From Mycolicibacterium stellerae (GTDB lineage Bacteria; Actinomycetota; Actinomycetes; Mycobacteriales; Mycobacteriaceae), in contig NZ_RARC01000019.1 of NCBI RefSeq assembly GCF_003719305.1, positions 1 to 64,000 of the forward strand: DNA of 64,000 nt. The letters are read 5' to 3'. Shown here one piece after another: positions 1-8,663 of this stretch (its first letter is position 1; each line of letters opens with the position of its first letter). The notes beneath the pieces are model-generated. The model ran no database searches. It saw nothing but the letters and a program-made list of their open reading frames with translations, and was not told the origin of the DNA. Both the position numbers and the translations under genes were made by a program.

Positions 1-27
1 TCGTGATGGTGCTTAGTTGTGTTTTTG

Positions 28-1149
28 TTAGAGAGGAGGCCGCCATACGAGTACGGGGTGGGTTTCGTGGGCGCGAGGGGTGAGAGGGGCGGGCGGGCCG
101 GGCGGCGTCGGCTCGGTGGCCGAGTCGCGGCGGCGGGCAGCCATACCCGCGAGTGCCTCGAAGACCACCCGGTGTGCGGCATTGACGGTGAGTTCCGCAT
201 GGTCGTAGGCCGGCGAGACCTCCACGACGTCGACACCAACGACGTCGTGCTCGTAGCACAGCTGACGGACCATGCGGAGGAGGTCGGCGCTGGTGATACC
301 ACCCGGCTCGGGTGTACCAGTCCCGGGTGCGTGCGCCGGGTCCAGCACGTCGATGTCGACGGACACGTACAGCTTGTCGGCCTTCGCGAGCGCCTCGCCG
401 ACCGCATCCCGCATGACGTCTTTGAAGCCGCGCTCCCAGATCTCCTGCATGGTGTGCCACGTCATGCCCTGCTCGAGCATCCACTCGAAGGTGTCCTGTG
501 GCGGCCAATATCCGCGCAGCCCGACCTGGACGAAGTGGGTGCCGGGCACCGCGCCGGATTCGATCAGTCGACGCATCGGGGTGCCGTGACTGGCTAAATT
601 TCCGTCGATGATGTCGGCGGTGTCGGCGTGCGCATCGAAGTGCACGACGCCGACGTTGCCGTAGCCGTGCACGTCGGCGACCGCCGTCGCGGCGGGCCAG
701 GTGATCGAGTGGTCGCCGCCGAGGATGACCGGCACGATCCCGCGCGACACGACCGCGTGCACACGCTCGCGGATGTTACGGTGCGAGACCTCTGTCAACC
801 CGTGCGGGCAGAACGCATCACCGAAATCGACGACCTCCAGCCAGTCGAAGATCTCCAACCCGAGGTCCAGGTGATAGGTGCCCGGCTCGTAGGCGGTCGC
901 CCTGATCGCCCGTGGGCCGAACCGGGCGCCCGGCCGGTTGGTCGTTGCGACGTCGAACGGCGCGCCTACAATCGCGACGTCGGGTTGCCACGAGTCCAGC
1001 TGTTCGAGCTCGGTCAGGAACGGCCGGTGACCAAACGACGCCAGACCCGAGTGGGGCAGGTCGAGCTGCTCGGCCATTCCCGGCGGTAACTCCCGCTGCG
1101 GCCCGTGGTCGTGCTGATCGCCCATGCGCGTGACAGTACCGTCCGGCAC
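28..1149 (-). CDS. speB: agmatinase / ureohydrolase-family protein
   Basis: Manganese-dependent ureohydrolase, most like agmatinase (agmatine to putrescine and urea). The metal-binding signatures are intact: GGDHS at about residues 144-148, DAHAD at 172-176 and SVDIDVLDPA at 263-272. The protein is 373 aa from GTG 1149 or 365 aa from ATG 1125; the first eight residues look non-conserved and neither start has a clear ribosome site, so 1125 is equally possible. The C-terminal 30 residues are Pro-rich. It lies 30-54 nt downstream of the ArsR-AHSA1 pair on the same strand and may be the last gene of that operon. Guanidinobutyrase or another guanidino substrate is possible, since substrate cannot be read from these motifs. 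Confidence 0.85.
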   Translation of the reverse strand: MPDGTVTRMGDQHDHGPQRELPPGMAEQLDLPHSGLASFGHRPFLTELEQLDSWQPDVAIVGAPFDVATTNRPGARFGPRAIRATAYEPGTYHLDLGLEIFDWLEVVDFGDAFCPHGLTEVSHRNIRERVHAVVSRGIVPVILGGDHSITWPAATAVADVHGYGNVGVVHFDAHADTADIIDGNLASHGTPMRRLIESGAVPGTHFVQVGLRGYWPPQDTFEWMLEQGMTWHTMQEIWERGFKDVMRDAVGEALAKADKLYVSVDIDVLDPAHAPGTGTPEPGGITSADLLRMVRQLCYEHDVVGVDVVEVSPAYDHAELTVNAAHRVVFEALAGMAARRRDSATEPTPPGPPAPLTPRAHETHPVLVWRPPL

Positions 1150-1179
1150 GGCCCGATTTCGCGATACCGGGACCGCAGG

Positions 1180-1647
1180 TCACCTCGCCGCGAACTCGGC
1201 GAACTTCGTCAACCCCGAACCCCAGCCGTCGGCCGCACCGACAGCGCCTGCCATGCCATGGCCGCCGTCGCCCAGACGCCAGAAATCCTTGTGCACCACG
1301 CTGACTCGCGTCCTATTGCCCTCTGCGGTGAACGTCACCGTAACCCGCGACGCCTTCTCCACATCCGTCTCGAGCTGCCATGTGCCGGAGATCATCCAGG
1401 CAAAGGTGAAGCTGGCGGGCGGATCCCATTCGGTGACCTGACCCCATGCCGATTCGCTGCCGTCCTCGCAGGTGTCGAACATCCGTCCGCCGACCCGCGG
1501 TTCCACCGTCATTGCAACCACCGGCGAGGTCGCCAGATGGTGGTTGGCGGGCCACCATTCGATCATCCGGTTGGTGAAGAGGTCGAACGCCCGCTGCGGC
1601 GTTCCGGCAACGGTGACCTCGCGGCGAACATCGGTGATCGTGGTCAT
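1180..1647 (-). CDS. SRPBCC / AHSA1-domain protein
   Basis: 155-residue START/Bet v1-like (AHSA1) protein, a single hydrophobic-pocket domain. Typical features are the N-terminal beta strand with RREVTVAGTPQRAFDLFT, the WWPANHH segment, VEPRVGGRMFD and the C-terminal helix ending WGSGLTKFAEFA. The ATG at 1647 overlaps the stop of the upstream ArsR gene as ATGA, so translation is coupled; longer upstream starts would run through the ArsR gene. ArsR-AHSA1 pairs are common in actinobacteria, and the AHSA1 partner is usually a small-molecule-binding protein of unknown ligand. Confidence 0.9.
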   Translation of the reverse strand: MTTITDVRREVTVAGTPQRAFDLFTNRMIEWWPANHHLATSPVVAMTVEPRVGGRMFDTCEDGSESAWGQVTEWDPPASFTFAWMISGTWQLETDVEKASRVTVTFTAEGNRTRVSVVHKDFWRLGDGGHGMAGAVGAADGWGSGLTKFAEFAAR

Positions 1648-1985
1648 GAATCGTCTCCTGAATCGTTGGGCTGGCTGTCGGCGACTTCGCTTTCGACAAA
1701 TGAAGCGAACGACGAAAGCGCGTCGCGCCACATGACGTCGAGCCACTGCCTGAGTACCTCGAAGCCATCGGTGGTCACGGTGTAGATGCGACGCGTACCG
1801 ACGGGGTGGGATGTCACAACGCCTGCGTCCTTAAGGATCTTCAGGTGCTGCGAGACGGCAGGCCGACTGATCGGCAGTTGGTCCGCGAGTTCCTGCACCG
1901 ACGACGGTTTGTGGCGCACCAGATCGAGCACGTCCCGCCGAGTCGAATCGGCAAGGGAGTCCAGGACCATTCCGTAAGTGACCAC
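1644..1985 (-). CDS. ArsR-family transcriptional regulator
   Basis: 113-residue winged-helix repressor. The helix-turn-helix is SSVQELADQLPISRPAVSQH (about residues 28-47) followed by LKILKDAGVV and the wing. No metal-binding Cys cluster is visible, so it belongs with the metal-independent ArsR proteins that pair with AHSA1 genes. Start is GTG 1985, or ATG 1970 if the first five residues are not translated. A perfect 7-bp inverted repeat covers the GTG start and is the likely autoregulatory operator. It overlaps the next gene by 4 nt (ATGA). Confidence 0.9.
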   Translation of the reverse strand: MVTYGMVLDSLADSTRRDVLDLVRHKPSSVQELADQLPISRPAVSQHLKILKDAGVVTSHPVGTRRIYTVTTDGFEVLRQWLDVMWRDALSSFASFVESEVADSQPNDSGDDS

Positions 1986-1989
1986 TTAC
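1974..1989. promoter_or_regulatory. inverted repeat over the arsR start, probable operator
   Basis: GTAAGTG-AC-CACTTAC is a perfect inverted repeat with 7-bp arms and a 2-bp spacer, lying directly over the GTG start of the ArsR gene. A related half site (GCTTACGG) follows at 2001-2008. ArsR proteins bind such palindromes as dimers; autoregulation is inferred from position. Confidence 0.6.
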
Positions 1990-2039
1990 CGTTCATATCA
2001 GCTTACGGATGCCTCGTCAAGCCGCTACGATCTCCTCCC

Positions 2040-2915
2040 GTGAGCACGCCAGAGTCGGGCCTGCAAGACGACCCCCTGCCGCGTGGCCAGCAACCGCCGG
2101 AGACCGTTGAGCGACGGGTCGCCGGTTGGCAACGGGCCTTGCGGTGGGTGGCCTGGCTCGGGTTCCTCGGGCTGGCGATCTGGAATTCGCAGAGCGTCTC
2201 CTTTTCCGGCCTGGAATTCCTTGCGCTTGCCGTCGCCATCAGCGTCTCCATCTTCTGCGTGGCCAAGCCTCTCGGCGGCCCCAAGGTGGACCTGTCCGAC
2301 CCCGCGCACATGCTCGGCGCCTTCGTATCGCGGACGAACTGGGCCCTGGTACTGATCGGCGCGATCCTCACCGCGGGCGGAGTCGCGGCAACCATGGCAA
2401 TCGGGTACGACATCTCGACTGGCCGCGCGAGCTTCGGCGACGTCGTGCGCGATATCGGGGTGTTCATCGAGGGCTGGTTCACCGAGCTCTTCCTTGGCGG
2501 GTTCTACGACGCCGAACTCGAGAAGACCCACGCCTACGCGTTGTTCATCCTCCTGCTGCCCGGCCTTCTTCTGCTTTGGTACAACCTCATCCCGTTCGTC
2601 AAGCGGGGCAATGAATTTCGGATCGAGCCTGACGGGTCGATCGCGATTCGCGCAGGTGCGACGTGGCCGCCGCTGCTGGAATACGAGTATTCCGACGCCA
2701 CCGCCGACGGAGCGACAATCGAGTTCACGGAACCCCTCGGCCGCAACACGCTGGTTTTACCTCAGCAGCGGGTGTTCTCGCGAGAGTACGGCGTTCGGCT
2801 GCCCGCCAAGACCAGCGCGGAGTTCTTCAGTCGCAGGCTGGCAGGCCGAGGATTCGATATCGCCGAATCCTCGGCGCCAACAAGCGGCCACTTCACCGCA
2901 CGTCGAAAGCCGTAG
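2040..2915 (+). CDS. polytopic membrane protein of unknown function
   Basis: 291-residue membrane protein, function not recognised. Four hydrophobic segments are visible: about residues 33-52, 56-75, 97-120 and 165-185, the last followed by a soluble C-terminal domain of about 100 residues (rich in beta-strand-like stretches, IEPDGSIAIRAGATWPPLLEY). GTG 2040 is chosen because the upstream in-frame sequence overlaps the divergent ArsR gene and looks non-coding. A TACGAT hexamer at 2026-2031 lies 8 nt before it. Confidence 0.75.
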   Translation: MSTPESGLQDDPLPRGQQPPETVERRVAGWQRALRWVAWLGFLGLAIWNSQSVSFSGLEFLALAVAISVSIFCVAKPLGGPKVDLSDPAHMLGAFVSRTNWALVLIGAILTAGGVAATMAIGYDISTGRASFGDVVRDIGVFIEGWFTELFLGGFYDAELEKTHAYALFILLLPGLLLLWYNLIPFVKRGNEFRIEPDGSIAIRAGATWPPLLEYEYSDATADGATIEFTEPLGRNTLVLPQQRVFSREYGVRLPAKTSAEFFSRRLAGRGFDIAESSAPTSGHFTARRKP

Positions 2916-2960
2916 CCGCCCTTCGCTCGAATGCGTCGGCGTAATCCCCACGCTGCGTCG

Positions 2961-3542
2961 CTACGATCGATCGCCGCTGTACGACAGCCACTTTCGACCA
3001 ACTCCCTTCAGCATGCGCGGGTAGACGATCAGGTACCGGAACGGGGTGATCGCCGTCATGTAGGCATGGCCGAGCACGCCGTTGGGCTTGACCAGGATCG
3101 CCATCTGGCCCCGGTAACCGCCCCCTTCGTCCGGAACCCAGCCAAGGTGGATGACACCGTGCACGGTCTGGTTGATCAGCTCGGCCGCCCACTCGTCGTC
3201 TGTCTGGTAGAGGGCAGCGAATCCCATCGCGGGGGTCACGGTGGAGTGGGCGTCGCGCAAATCAGCAGGCAACCTTTCCCGAAGGCTCGGGCGGGCAGGA
3301 TCATCGACGTGCTCATCCCAGCCGAAGACATCACCGAGCGTCTCTCGGATCGCAAAGAGCAACCCGACAAGTGAAAACCGCTGTCGCGCTTCGCCGAACG
3401 ACGCCACCATCTCGATCAGCCGGGGGAAGTCGGCCGGCCCGCCGGGCGTCGGCAACGCCCACACGTCCTCGAGTCGGAAGTCGCGGGTGAGGTCGTGGAT
3501 ACGCCACGGCCGGGAAAAGTGGGCACTGTCTGGGAGTTTCAT
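2961..3542 (-). CDS. DUF2867-family protein
   Basis: 193-residue soluble protein of the DUF2867 family. Recognisable parts are the N-terminal MKLPDSAHFSRPWRIHDL, the central VGLLFAIRETLGDVFGWD and the C-terminal YMTAITPFRYLIVYPRMLKG. It may bind a small ligand, but no activity is established for the family as far as I know. It is transcribed divergently from the TetR gene at 3579 with only 36 bp between starts, so it is probably controlled by that regulator. Confidence 0.8.
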   Translation of the reverse strand: MKLPDSAHFSRPWRIHDLTRDFRLEDVWALPTPGGPADFPRLIEMVASFGEARQRFSLVGLLFAIRETLGDVFGWDEHVDDPARPSLRERLPADLRDAHSTVTPAMGFAALYQTDDEWAAELINQTVHGVIHLGWVPDEGGGYRGQMAILVKPNGVLGHAYMTAITPFRYLIVYPRMLKGVGRKWLSYSGDRS

Positions 3543-3566
3543 CGCGCGCCTCCTTGACCGTCACCG

Positions 3567-3588
3567 TAACATACGTACATGCACGTAT
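3567..3588. promoter_or_regulatory. TetR operator overlapping a leaderless promoter
   Basis: A -10 hexamer TAACAT (3567-3572) lies 6 nt before the ATG of the TetR gene, the leaderless spacing. Overlapping it is the inverted repeat ATACGT-ACATGC-ACGTAT (3571-3588; perfect 6-bp arms, 6-bp spacer), which covers the transcription start and the start codon. A dimer bound here would block both the TetR gene and the divergent DUF2867 gene. Confidence 0.6.
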
Positions 3589-4208
3589 CTATATCGGATT
3601 CTGACACACGCCCCCGGACGCAGGCGGAACGTCGGGCACGCACCAGGGCCGCCCTGCTCGAAGCGGGAGCCAGGGGTTTTTCGCGCTACGGATACGGCAA
3701 TCTCGTGCTGGAGAAGGTCGCAGGCGATGCCGGATACACCCGCGGCGCGCTCTATCACCTCTTCACGGGCAAGGAGGAGCTCGCCGTCGCCGTCGTGGAC
3801 TGGGTCACCGAAACCTGGGAACGAGAAGTGTGGGAGCCCGCGCAGCATGCGGGCACACCTGTCGACATCCTGGTGGCGTTGGCGCGGGGCCACATCGTGT
3901 TCTGCCGCCGCGACATCGCGCGGGTGATGATGGCGCTGCGGATGGAGTTCGACGGCCGTGAACATCCCGTCGGCACCAAGGTCACCGATATCGGAAAGGA
4001 CCTCGCGATCAGGTTCGGTGCTGTGATCGCCACCGGCCGACGGGACGGGTCGATTCCTGCGGGACCGCCCGCGAAGACGCTAGGTGCGGCGGTCACCGCC
4101 GCTGTGGAGGGGCTGGCCATTCACCTTGCAGGCGCCCCCCACGACAAGGCGATGGCCGAGCGAATGGTGCGCGGATTGGTGGGTGTCAGCGTGAAACGGG
4201 CAGACTGA
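3579..4208 (+). CDS. TetR-family transcriptional regulator
   Basis: 209-residue TetR regulator. The N-terminal DNA-binding domain runs from about residue 15 to 65, with the helix-turn-helix in NLVLEKVAGDAGYTRGALYH followed by the conserved LFTGKEEL. The C-terminal ligand domain does not suggest a ligand. ATG 3579 is supported by the TAACAT hexamer 6 nt upstream (leaderless). Divergent from the DUF2867 gene, and followed after 5 bp by the threonine dehydratase gene, which may be read from the same transcript. Confidence 0.88.
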   Translation: MHVSISDSDTRPRTQAERRARTRAALLEAGARGFSRYGYGNLVLEKVAGDAGYTRGALYHLFTGKEELAVAVVDWVTETWEREVWEPAQHAGTPVDILVALARGHIVFCRRDIARVMMALRMEFDGREHPVGTKVTDIGKDLAIRFGAVIATGRRDGSIPAGPPAKTLGAAVTAAVEGLAIHLAGAPHDKAMAERMVRGLVGVSVKRAD

Positions 4209-4213
4209 AATCC

Positions 4214-5161
4214 GTGCAGCTGATCACCCTCGAGGACATTGCGGCGGCGGCCGACCGGGTCAGGGACGCCGTCGTTCGCACGCCGCTGATCCCGGCGCGG
4301 TGGGCCGACGGCGAGCGGCCGCTGTGGATCAAGCCGGAGAACCTGCAGCCGATCGGCGCGTTCAAGATTCGCGGCGCATTCAACGCGATCGGAAACCTGA
4401 AGCAGGCCGACCGCGCACGGGGCGTGGTCGCGTATTCCAGCGGCAACCACGCCCAGGCCGTTGCCTACGCCGCCGCCGCGTTTGGCACCGACGCGCACAT
4501 CGTCATGCCTCGCGAGACACCGCGCGTCAAGGTGCAGGCCACCCGTGACTACGGCGCGCAAGTGGTGCTGTGTGGGCCTGGAGAGCGCGAGAAGGTCGCC
4601 GCCGAGCTGCTGGAGCGGACGGGCGGGGTGCTGATACCGCCCTTCGATCATCCGGATGTCATCGCGGGACAGGGCACGATCGGTCTGGAGATCGCCGAAG
4701 ACCTCCCGGACGTAATGAACGTCCTGATACCGGTGAGTGGCGGCGGGCTGGCCTCCGGCATCGGAACCGCGATCAAGGCCAGATGCCCAAAGGCCAAGGT
4801 CTTCGGGGTCGAACCCGAGCTTGCCGCCGACACGGCCGACGGCCTGAAGCGTGGCCAGCGGGTGGACTGGTCCATCGAGGACCGCAACCGCACCATCGCC
4901 GACGGCCTGCGCTCGCAGCCTTCCGCGCTGACCTTCGCGCACCTTCAAAGGGTGATCGACGGCATGATCACGGTGTCGGAAGACGAGATTCGCGCCGCAG
5001 TTCGGGAACTTGCCGTCAATGCCCACCTGGTCAGCGAGCCGAGCGGCGCGGTTGCGCTGGCCGGGTACCGGCAGGGCGCGACGCCACCGGGCGAAACGGT
5101 GATGATCCTTTCCGGCGGCAATGTCGAACCGTCGACTCTCGCCGACATCCTGACGGGCTGA
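4214..5161 (+). CDS. threonine/serine ammonia-lyase-like PLP enzyme
   Basis: 315-residue fold-type II PLP enzyme of the threonine/serine dehydratase family. The PLP lysine is in GAFKIRGA (Lys at about 51); SSGNHAQA (about 75-82) and the phosphate-cradling SGGGLASG loop (about 175-182) are intact. Length fits the catabolic form, with no C-terminal ACT domain, so it should not be feedback-controlled by isoleucine. Start is GTG 4214, 5 nt after the TetR stop. Serine racemase or another beta-elimination specificity cannot be excluded. Confidence 0.85.
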   Translation: MQLITLEDIAAAADRVRDAVVRTPLIPARWADGERPLWIKPENLQPIGAFKIRGAFNAIGNLKQADRARGVVAYSSGNHAQAVAYAAAAFGTDAHIVMPRETPRVKVQATRDYGAQVVLCGPGEREKVAAELLERTGGVLIPPFDHPDVIAGQGTIGLEIAEDLPDVMNVLIPVSGGGLASGIGTAIKARCPKAKVFGVEPELAADTADGLKRGQRVDWSIEDRNRTIADGLRSQPSALTFAHLQRVIDGMITVSEDEIRAAVRELAVNAHLVSEPSGAVALAGYRQGATPPGETVMILSGGNVEPSTLADILTG

Positions 5162-5368
5162 AAAAAATCGTCACCAACATTTTTGGGTTTGCTGATCGAA
5201 CCGTCGTTCGCGGTCGACACGCCTTCAGCGGCATCATGGATTTGCTCGCCATCGAGGGCGGCGCGGGGAAGACCGCCCGAGGCCAGCTATATCACCAGAT
5301 CCAGGTAGTCTCACCCCCGATAGGTGACATAGACCACGCCCGTAACTAGATCTCCCGAGGGGGTGCGG

Positions 5369-6715
5369 ATGGACGCGGTGCTCGGACTGTCCATGACGCC
5401 GACCACCGTTGGGCTCGTCCTTGTCGAAGGCCAGGACGCCGACGGCGCCACCATGGACAAGGACGAGTTCGCGGTTCACGAACGCGGCCTCGTCAGCGCC
5501 GTGAACACCTCTGAGAAGGCGGCCGCGGCGGTAATGCGCACCGAGGCGATCGCCGCGGCGCGCGGGCACCGCCTGCACTCCATCGGTGTCACGTGGAGCG
5601 AGGATGCCGATACCGAGGCTTCACTTCTTCTGGAATCGCTGTCGGAGTCGGGGTTTGACAACGTCGTTGCGGTGCGACTGCCTGAGGCCACCGAAGCGCT
5701 GGCTCGCGGAATCGCAGACATCATCGGCTACGAGATCACCGCCGTCTGCGTTATCGAACCCGATAGCGTCGTCGCGCTGGTCGTCGATACGGCCCGCGGC
5801 GACGTGCAGACCGCGGTCAACCACGCCGTCACCACCGACGAGGACCTTGCCCGCTGGCTTAGCTCGATCTTCACCCAAGCCGAGTGGCAACCGGAAGCCC
5901 TGGTGCTGGTCGGGTCGGGCAGCGACCTGGACGCGATCACACCGCATCTCGAGGACGTGCTCGCGGTGCCGGTCTTCGTGCCCGCCGAGGCCCAGTTGGC
6001 GCTCGCCCGCGGTGCCGCCATGGCGTCGACACACGGGCCCGACTTCTATCTCGACGAAGCCCGCGAGGATTCGGGTCGCGTGAAGACCACACCTCGACGC
6101 CCATCGATGTTCCCGCGCGTCGGCGCCGCCGGTGCCATGCTGGGTATCGGAGTGGTGACGTTCGTGGTGTCGGGATCGCTGGCAATCGGTATGCAACTGA
6201 CCTCAGGGGAGATTGCGCAACCTGCCGAGAAGCCGCCCGCGGCAAGCAGTTCCGATGCATCCGCCGCGGTAAAGGCGGCCAAACCGGCTCCCGCCGCGCC
6301 TGCACCGATCGTGGAGGAGGTGCTGCCGCCGCTCCCGCCACCGCCCGCGGAGCCTCCACCGCCGCCCGTATACGACGTCGAGCCGGTACCGGTGGGCGAT
6401 CCACTTGCACCCGAGGCGCCTGCCGCAGACCCGTTCGCGCCGGCCGACGGATCTACTCCTGAGGGCGCGCTCGCCCCCAATGGTGTGCCGCTTCCCCCGG
6501 GTGTCACCGATCCAGCGCCCGGTCTGGTGCCCGCGGAGGTGACACCGGTGCCGGAGCAGAGTGGGGGATTCCTGGGACGGATCCGAGCCAGACTCTCCGA
6601 CCTCGGCAAGCCGGACGAACCCGCGCAGGCACCCGTCGACGTAGTGCCGCCGCCGCAGGATCCGCTGCTGGTGCCGCCGCCCGCGGATGCGCCCCCGCCG
6701 CTTCCGCCTGGATAA
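5369..6715 (+). CDS. DUF7159-family membrane protein with Pro-rich tail
   Basis: Mycobacterial DUF7159 protein, 448 aa from ATG 5369 (GTG 5363 is the alternative). The ribosome site GAGGGG at 5358-5363 favours ATG 5369. Layout: an N-terminal globular domain (about 1-230, opening MDAVLGLSMTPTTVGLVLVE, which resembles the first strands of an actin/ASKHA-like fold), a linker, one membrane segment at about 250-275, then a long Pro/Ala-rich tail presumably outside the membrane. Function is unknown. Confidence 0.8.
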   Translation: MDAVLGLSMTPTTVGLVLVEGQDADGATMDKDEFAVHERGLVSAVNTSEKAAAAVMRTEAIAAARGHRLHSIGVTWSEDADTEASLLLESLSESGFDNVVAVRLPEATEALARGIADIIGYEITAVCVIEPDSVVALVVDTARGDVQTAVNHAVTTDEDLARWLSSIFTQAEWQPEALVLVGSGSDLDAITPHLEDVLAVPVFVPAEAQLALARGAAMASTHGPDFYLDEAREDSGRVKTTPRRPSMFPRVGAAGAMLGIGVVTFVVSGSLAIGMQLTSGEIAQPAEKPPAASSSDASAAVKAAKPAPAAPAPIVEEVLPPLPPPPAEPPPPPVYDVEPVPVGDPLAPEAPAADPFAPADGSTPEGALAPNGVPLPPGVTDPAPGLVPAEVTPVPEQSGGFLGRIRARLSDLGKPDEPAQAPVDVVPPPQDPLLVPPPADAPPPLPPG

Positions 6716-6722
6716 TGACTTT

Positions 6723-7316
6723 GTGCGGGTCCTGCTACGCGTCCTGATCGTCGCGGCGGTGGTGACTGCGCTTATCGCCGTCGAGACGACGTCACGGTCG
6801 GGTGTGCTCTGGCGGCTGATCACCTTCACCTACCAGGCCAACGTGCTCGCGGCGGCGTACTACCTGTGGAGCCTGTTCTCCGCGCGGGTAGATGACCGAG
6901 TCGGCATTCGCGGCGCGGTCGTCCTGTATGTCGTTGTGGCAGGGAGCCTTTGGAACCTGCTGCTGACCGACTACAGCATGGGGTACACCCCGCCCAACAT
7001 CCTCTTGCATATCGTCGTGCCGGTCCTGGTCACCGTCGACTGGATCGTTGTCCGACGCCGTCAGAGCGCTGTCCGCTGGTGGCAGCCGCTGGTGTGGCTG
7101 ATCTATCCGGCCGCGTATCTGGTGCTGGCGTTGTTCGTGCTCAACAGGGCCGGGCGGCGCGCTCCCTATTACTTCCTGGATCCCGACTCCGTCGGAATGG
7201 CCGTCGTTGTCGTGAACATCGGCTTGCTCGCGGTATTCATTCTCGCTCTGGGATACGGGATTTCGGCCGTCAGCCGCCCCCGCCGTGCAGGTTCTTTGCC
7301 GTCGGCGATGTCGTGA
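6723..7316 (+). CDS. Pr6Pr-family six-helix membrane protein
   Basis: 197-residue integral membrane protein with six hydrophobic segments and the family signature VLLHIVVP-like (here NILLHIVVPVLVTVDWIV, about residues 95-112) plus WWQPLVWLIYPAAYL. It resembles the Pr6Pr/FAR-17a-like membrane family; no activity is established. GTG 6723 is chosen because the frame upstream overlaps the DUF7159 gene. Its last 47 nt overlap the 3' end of the convergent fatty acid hydroxylase gene. Confidence 0.75.
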   Translation: MRVLLRVLIVAAVVTALIAVETTSRSGVLWRLITFTYQANVLAAAYYLWSLFSARVDDRVGIRGAVVLYVVVAGSLWNLLLTDYSMGYTPPNILLHIVVPVLVTVDWIVVRRRQSAVRWWQPLVWLIYPAAYLVLALFVLNRAGRRAPYYFLDPDSVGMAVVVVNIGLLAVFILALGYGISAVSRPRRAGSLPSAMS

Positions 7317-7938
7317 CCGTGGCGAGATCGGGGTAGGTACCGAGCACCCGGTCGGCGGTGCCTGAACTGGTGACGGTGAACCAGTAGTGCTCGTTCTTGA
7401 AGTGGTGTTGGCGGTGGTTGCGCCAGATCGCCCGATAGAGACAGGTTTTCGGTTTGTAGTCGCTGTGAATCAGATAGTGGGTCCACTCGTAACCGAGGCC
7501 GAGCATCATCAGGATCACCAAGAATGTCAGTCCGACGCCCAGCTGCGGAAAGGCAAGCAGCGCGGTGCCGACGGCAAGCGACGCCGCCCACAGCAGAGCC
7601 TTGGCCGGTATGAAGATCGTGGGAATGTCTCGCGGGTCGACGTGATGGCGCCGGTGTTCGCGCGCGAGTACCGGGTCGATGGTCAGCCTGCCGACCGTCT
7701 TGGGCCGCCAGTGCAGAACGAACACATGGATGACCCACTCGAAGAAGGGGAACAGCGCGAGCATGACCACAGGCACGAGCGCGTCGCTGATCTGCCAGTT
7801 ACCGATGACGACGCGCGCCGTCAGTGCGGCCACCAGTACGGCGCCGATTACCCAGGGGGAGGGGTGTTTCCAGAATTCACGGCCCGCGTCGCGCAGGGTG
7901 AATCCCTTGCGGGCCGGGCGCTCGGTGGCGATGGTCAA
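7270..7938 (-). CDS. fatty acid hydroxylase / sterol desaturase superfamily protein
   Basis: 222-residue membrane di-iron enzyme. The histidine clusters are visible in order: EWVIHVFVLHW (about 67-77), EHRRHH (about 93-98), THYLIHS (about 152-158) and HRQHHFKNEHYWF (about 175-187). Four hydrophobic segments flank them. It probably hydroxylates or desaturates a lipid chain in the inner membrane. The start overlaps the stop of the GntR gene (ATGA, 7935-7938), so regulator and enzyme are translated together. Four C-terminal glycines lie in the region that overlaps the convergent gene. Confidence 0.85.
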   Translation of the reverse strand: MTIATERPARKGFTLRDAGREFWKHPSPWVIGAVLVAALTARVVIGNWQISDALVPVVMLALFPFFEWVIHVFVLHWRPKTVGRLTIDPVLAREHRRHHVDPRDIPTIFIPAKALLWAASLAVGTALLAFPQLGVGLTFLVILMMLGLGYEWTHYLIHSDYKPKTCLYRAIWRNHRQHHFKNEHYWFTVTSSGTADRVLGTYPDLATVTTSPTAKNLHGGGG

Positions 7939-8657
7939 GACAGGTCCTCCAATTCGGTGATCACGGCGAGCATTGCGGCGGTGGCGGGTTCGAGGAGGTC
8001 GATCGCAGCCTTCTTGGCGGCATCGGGGTCACCCGCCGAGATCGCTTCGGCGAGTTTGCGGTAGGCCTGCGGACGGCCGACTTCGGCGGCCATCACCACG
8101 GCGAGGGCGGGCAGCGCGGGCTCGTAGGCGGCCCGAAGCGTGTTGTACATCAGCCGGAACACGATCGAATCGGCGCCGTCGACGACATGGTCCCAGAACG
8201 TCAGGGCGTGACGTTGCCGTTCGATCTCGTCGGTCTCGGACTCGAGCTTGCGCACGGCCTCGTCGAGGAGCGCCTTCAGAGCCGGCGTGCGGCGCCGCGC
8301 GGCCAGCTCGGCCGCCTTCGGTCCGTTGTGCAGCCGGGCCTCGAGGATGCTGCGAACAACCGAAAGGTCCAGCTCGCCTGCGCGGAGCAACAGCCGGGGG
8401 AGAAGGTCAAGGCCCGCGTGCCTGCGGAAGTCACGCACCGTGGTGGCGTCGCCCTGGCGCACCTCGACCAGCCCGGCGGCAGATACCCGCTTGAGCGCCT
8501 CGCGGATGGCCGGCCGGGACACACCGAGAAGTTCGGCGAGCCTGCGCTCGCTTGGCAGCGTCTCGCCTGGCTGCATCTCACCGCTGAGCACGTCGGCGAC
8601 GATTTGGTCGAAGACGTCCTCGGGTACCGAACGCCGGTGCACCGGTTGAAGGGCCAT
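7935..8657 (-). CDS. GntR/FadR-subfamily transcriptional regulator
   Basis: 240-residue regulator. N-terminal winged helix at about 8-75 (GETLPSERRLAELLGVSRPA, then REALKRVSAAGLVEVRQGD), C-terminal all-helical FCD/FadR-type ligand domain. The ATG at 8657 has CATTCT 6 nt upstream, compatible with a leaderless start. Upstream lies TGGT-CAT-ACCA, a match to the FadR-subfamily operator pattern. Coupled to the fatty acid hydroxylase gene, so it likely senses a fatty acid or acyl-CoA; that is inference. Confidence 0.88.
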   Translation of the reverse strand: MALQPVHRRSVPEDVFDQIVADVLSGEMQPGETLPSERRLAELLGVSRPAIREALKRVSAAGLVEVRQGDATTVRDFRRHAGLDLLPRLLLRAGELDLSVVRSILEARLHNGPKAAELAARRRTPALKALLDEAVRKLESETDEIERQRHALTFWDHVVDGADSIVFRLMYNTLRAAYEPALPALAVVMAAEVGRPQAYRKLAEAISAGDPDAAKKAAIDLLEPATAAMLAVITELEDLS

Positions 8658-8663
8658 GGACCC

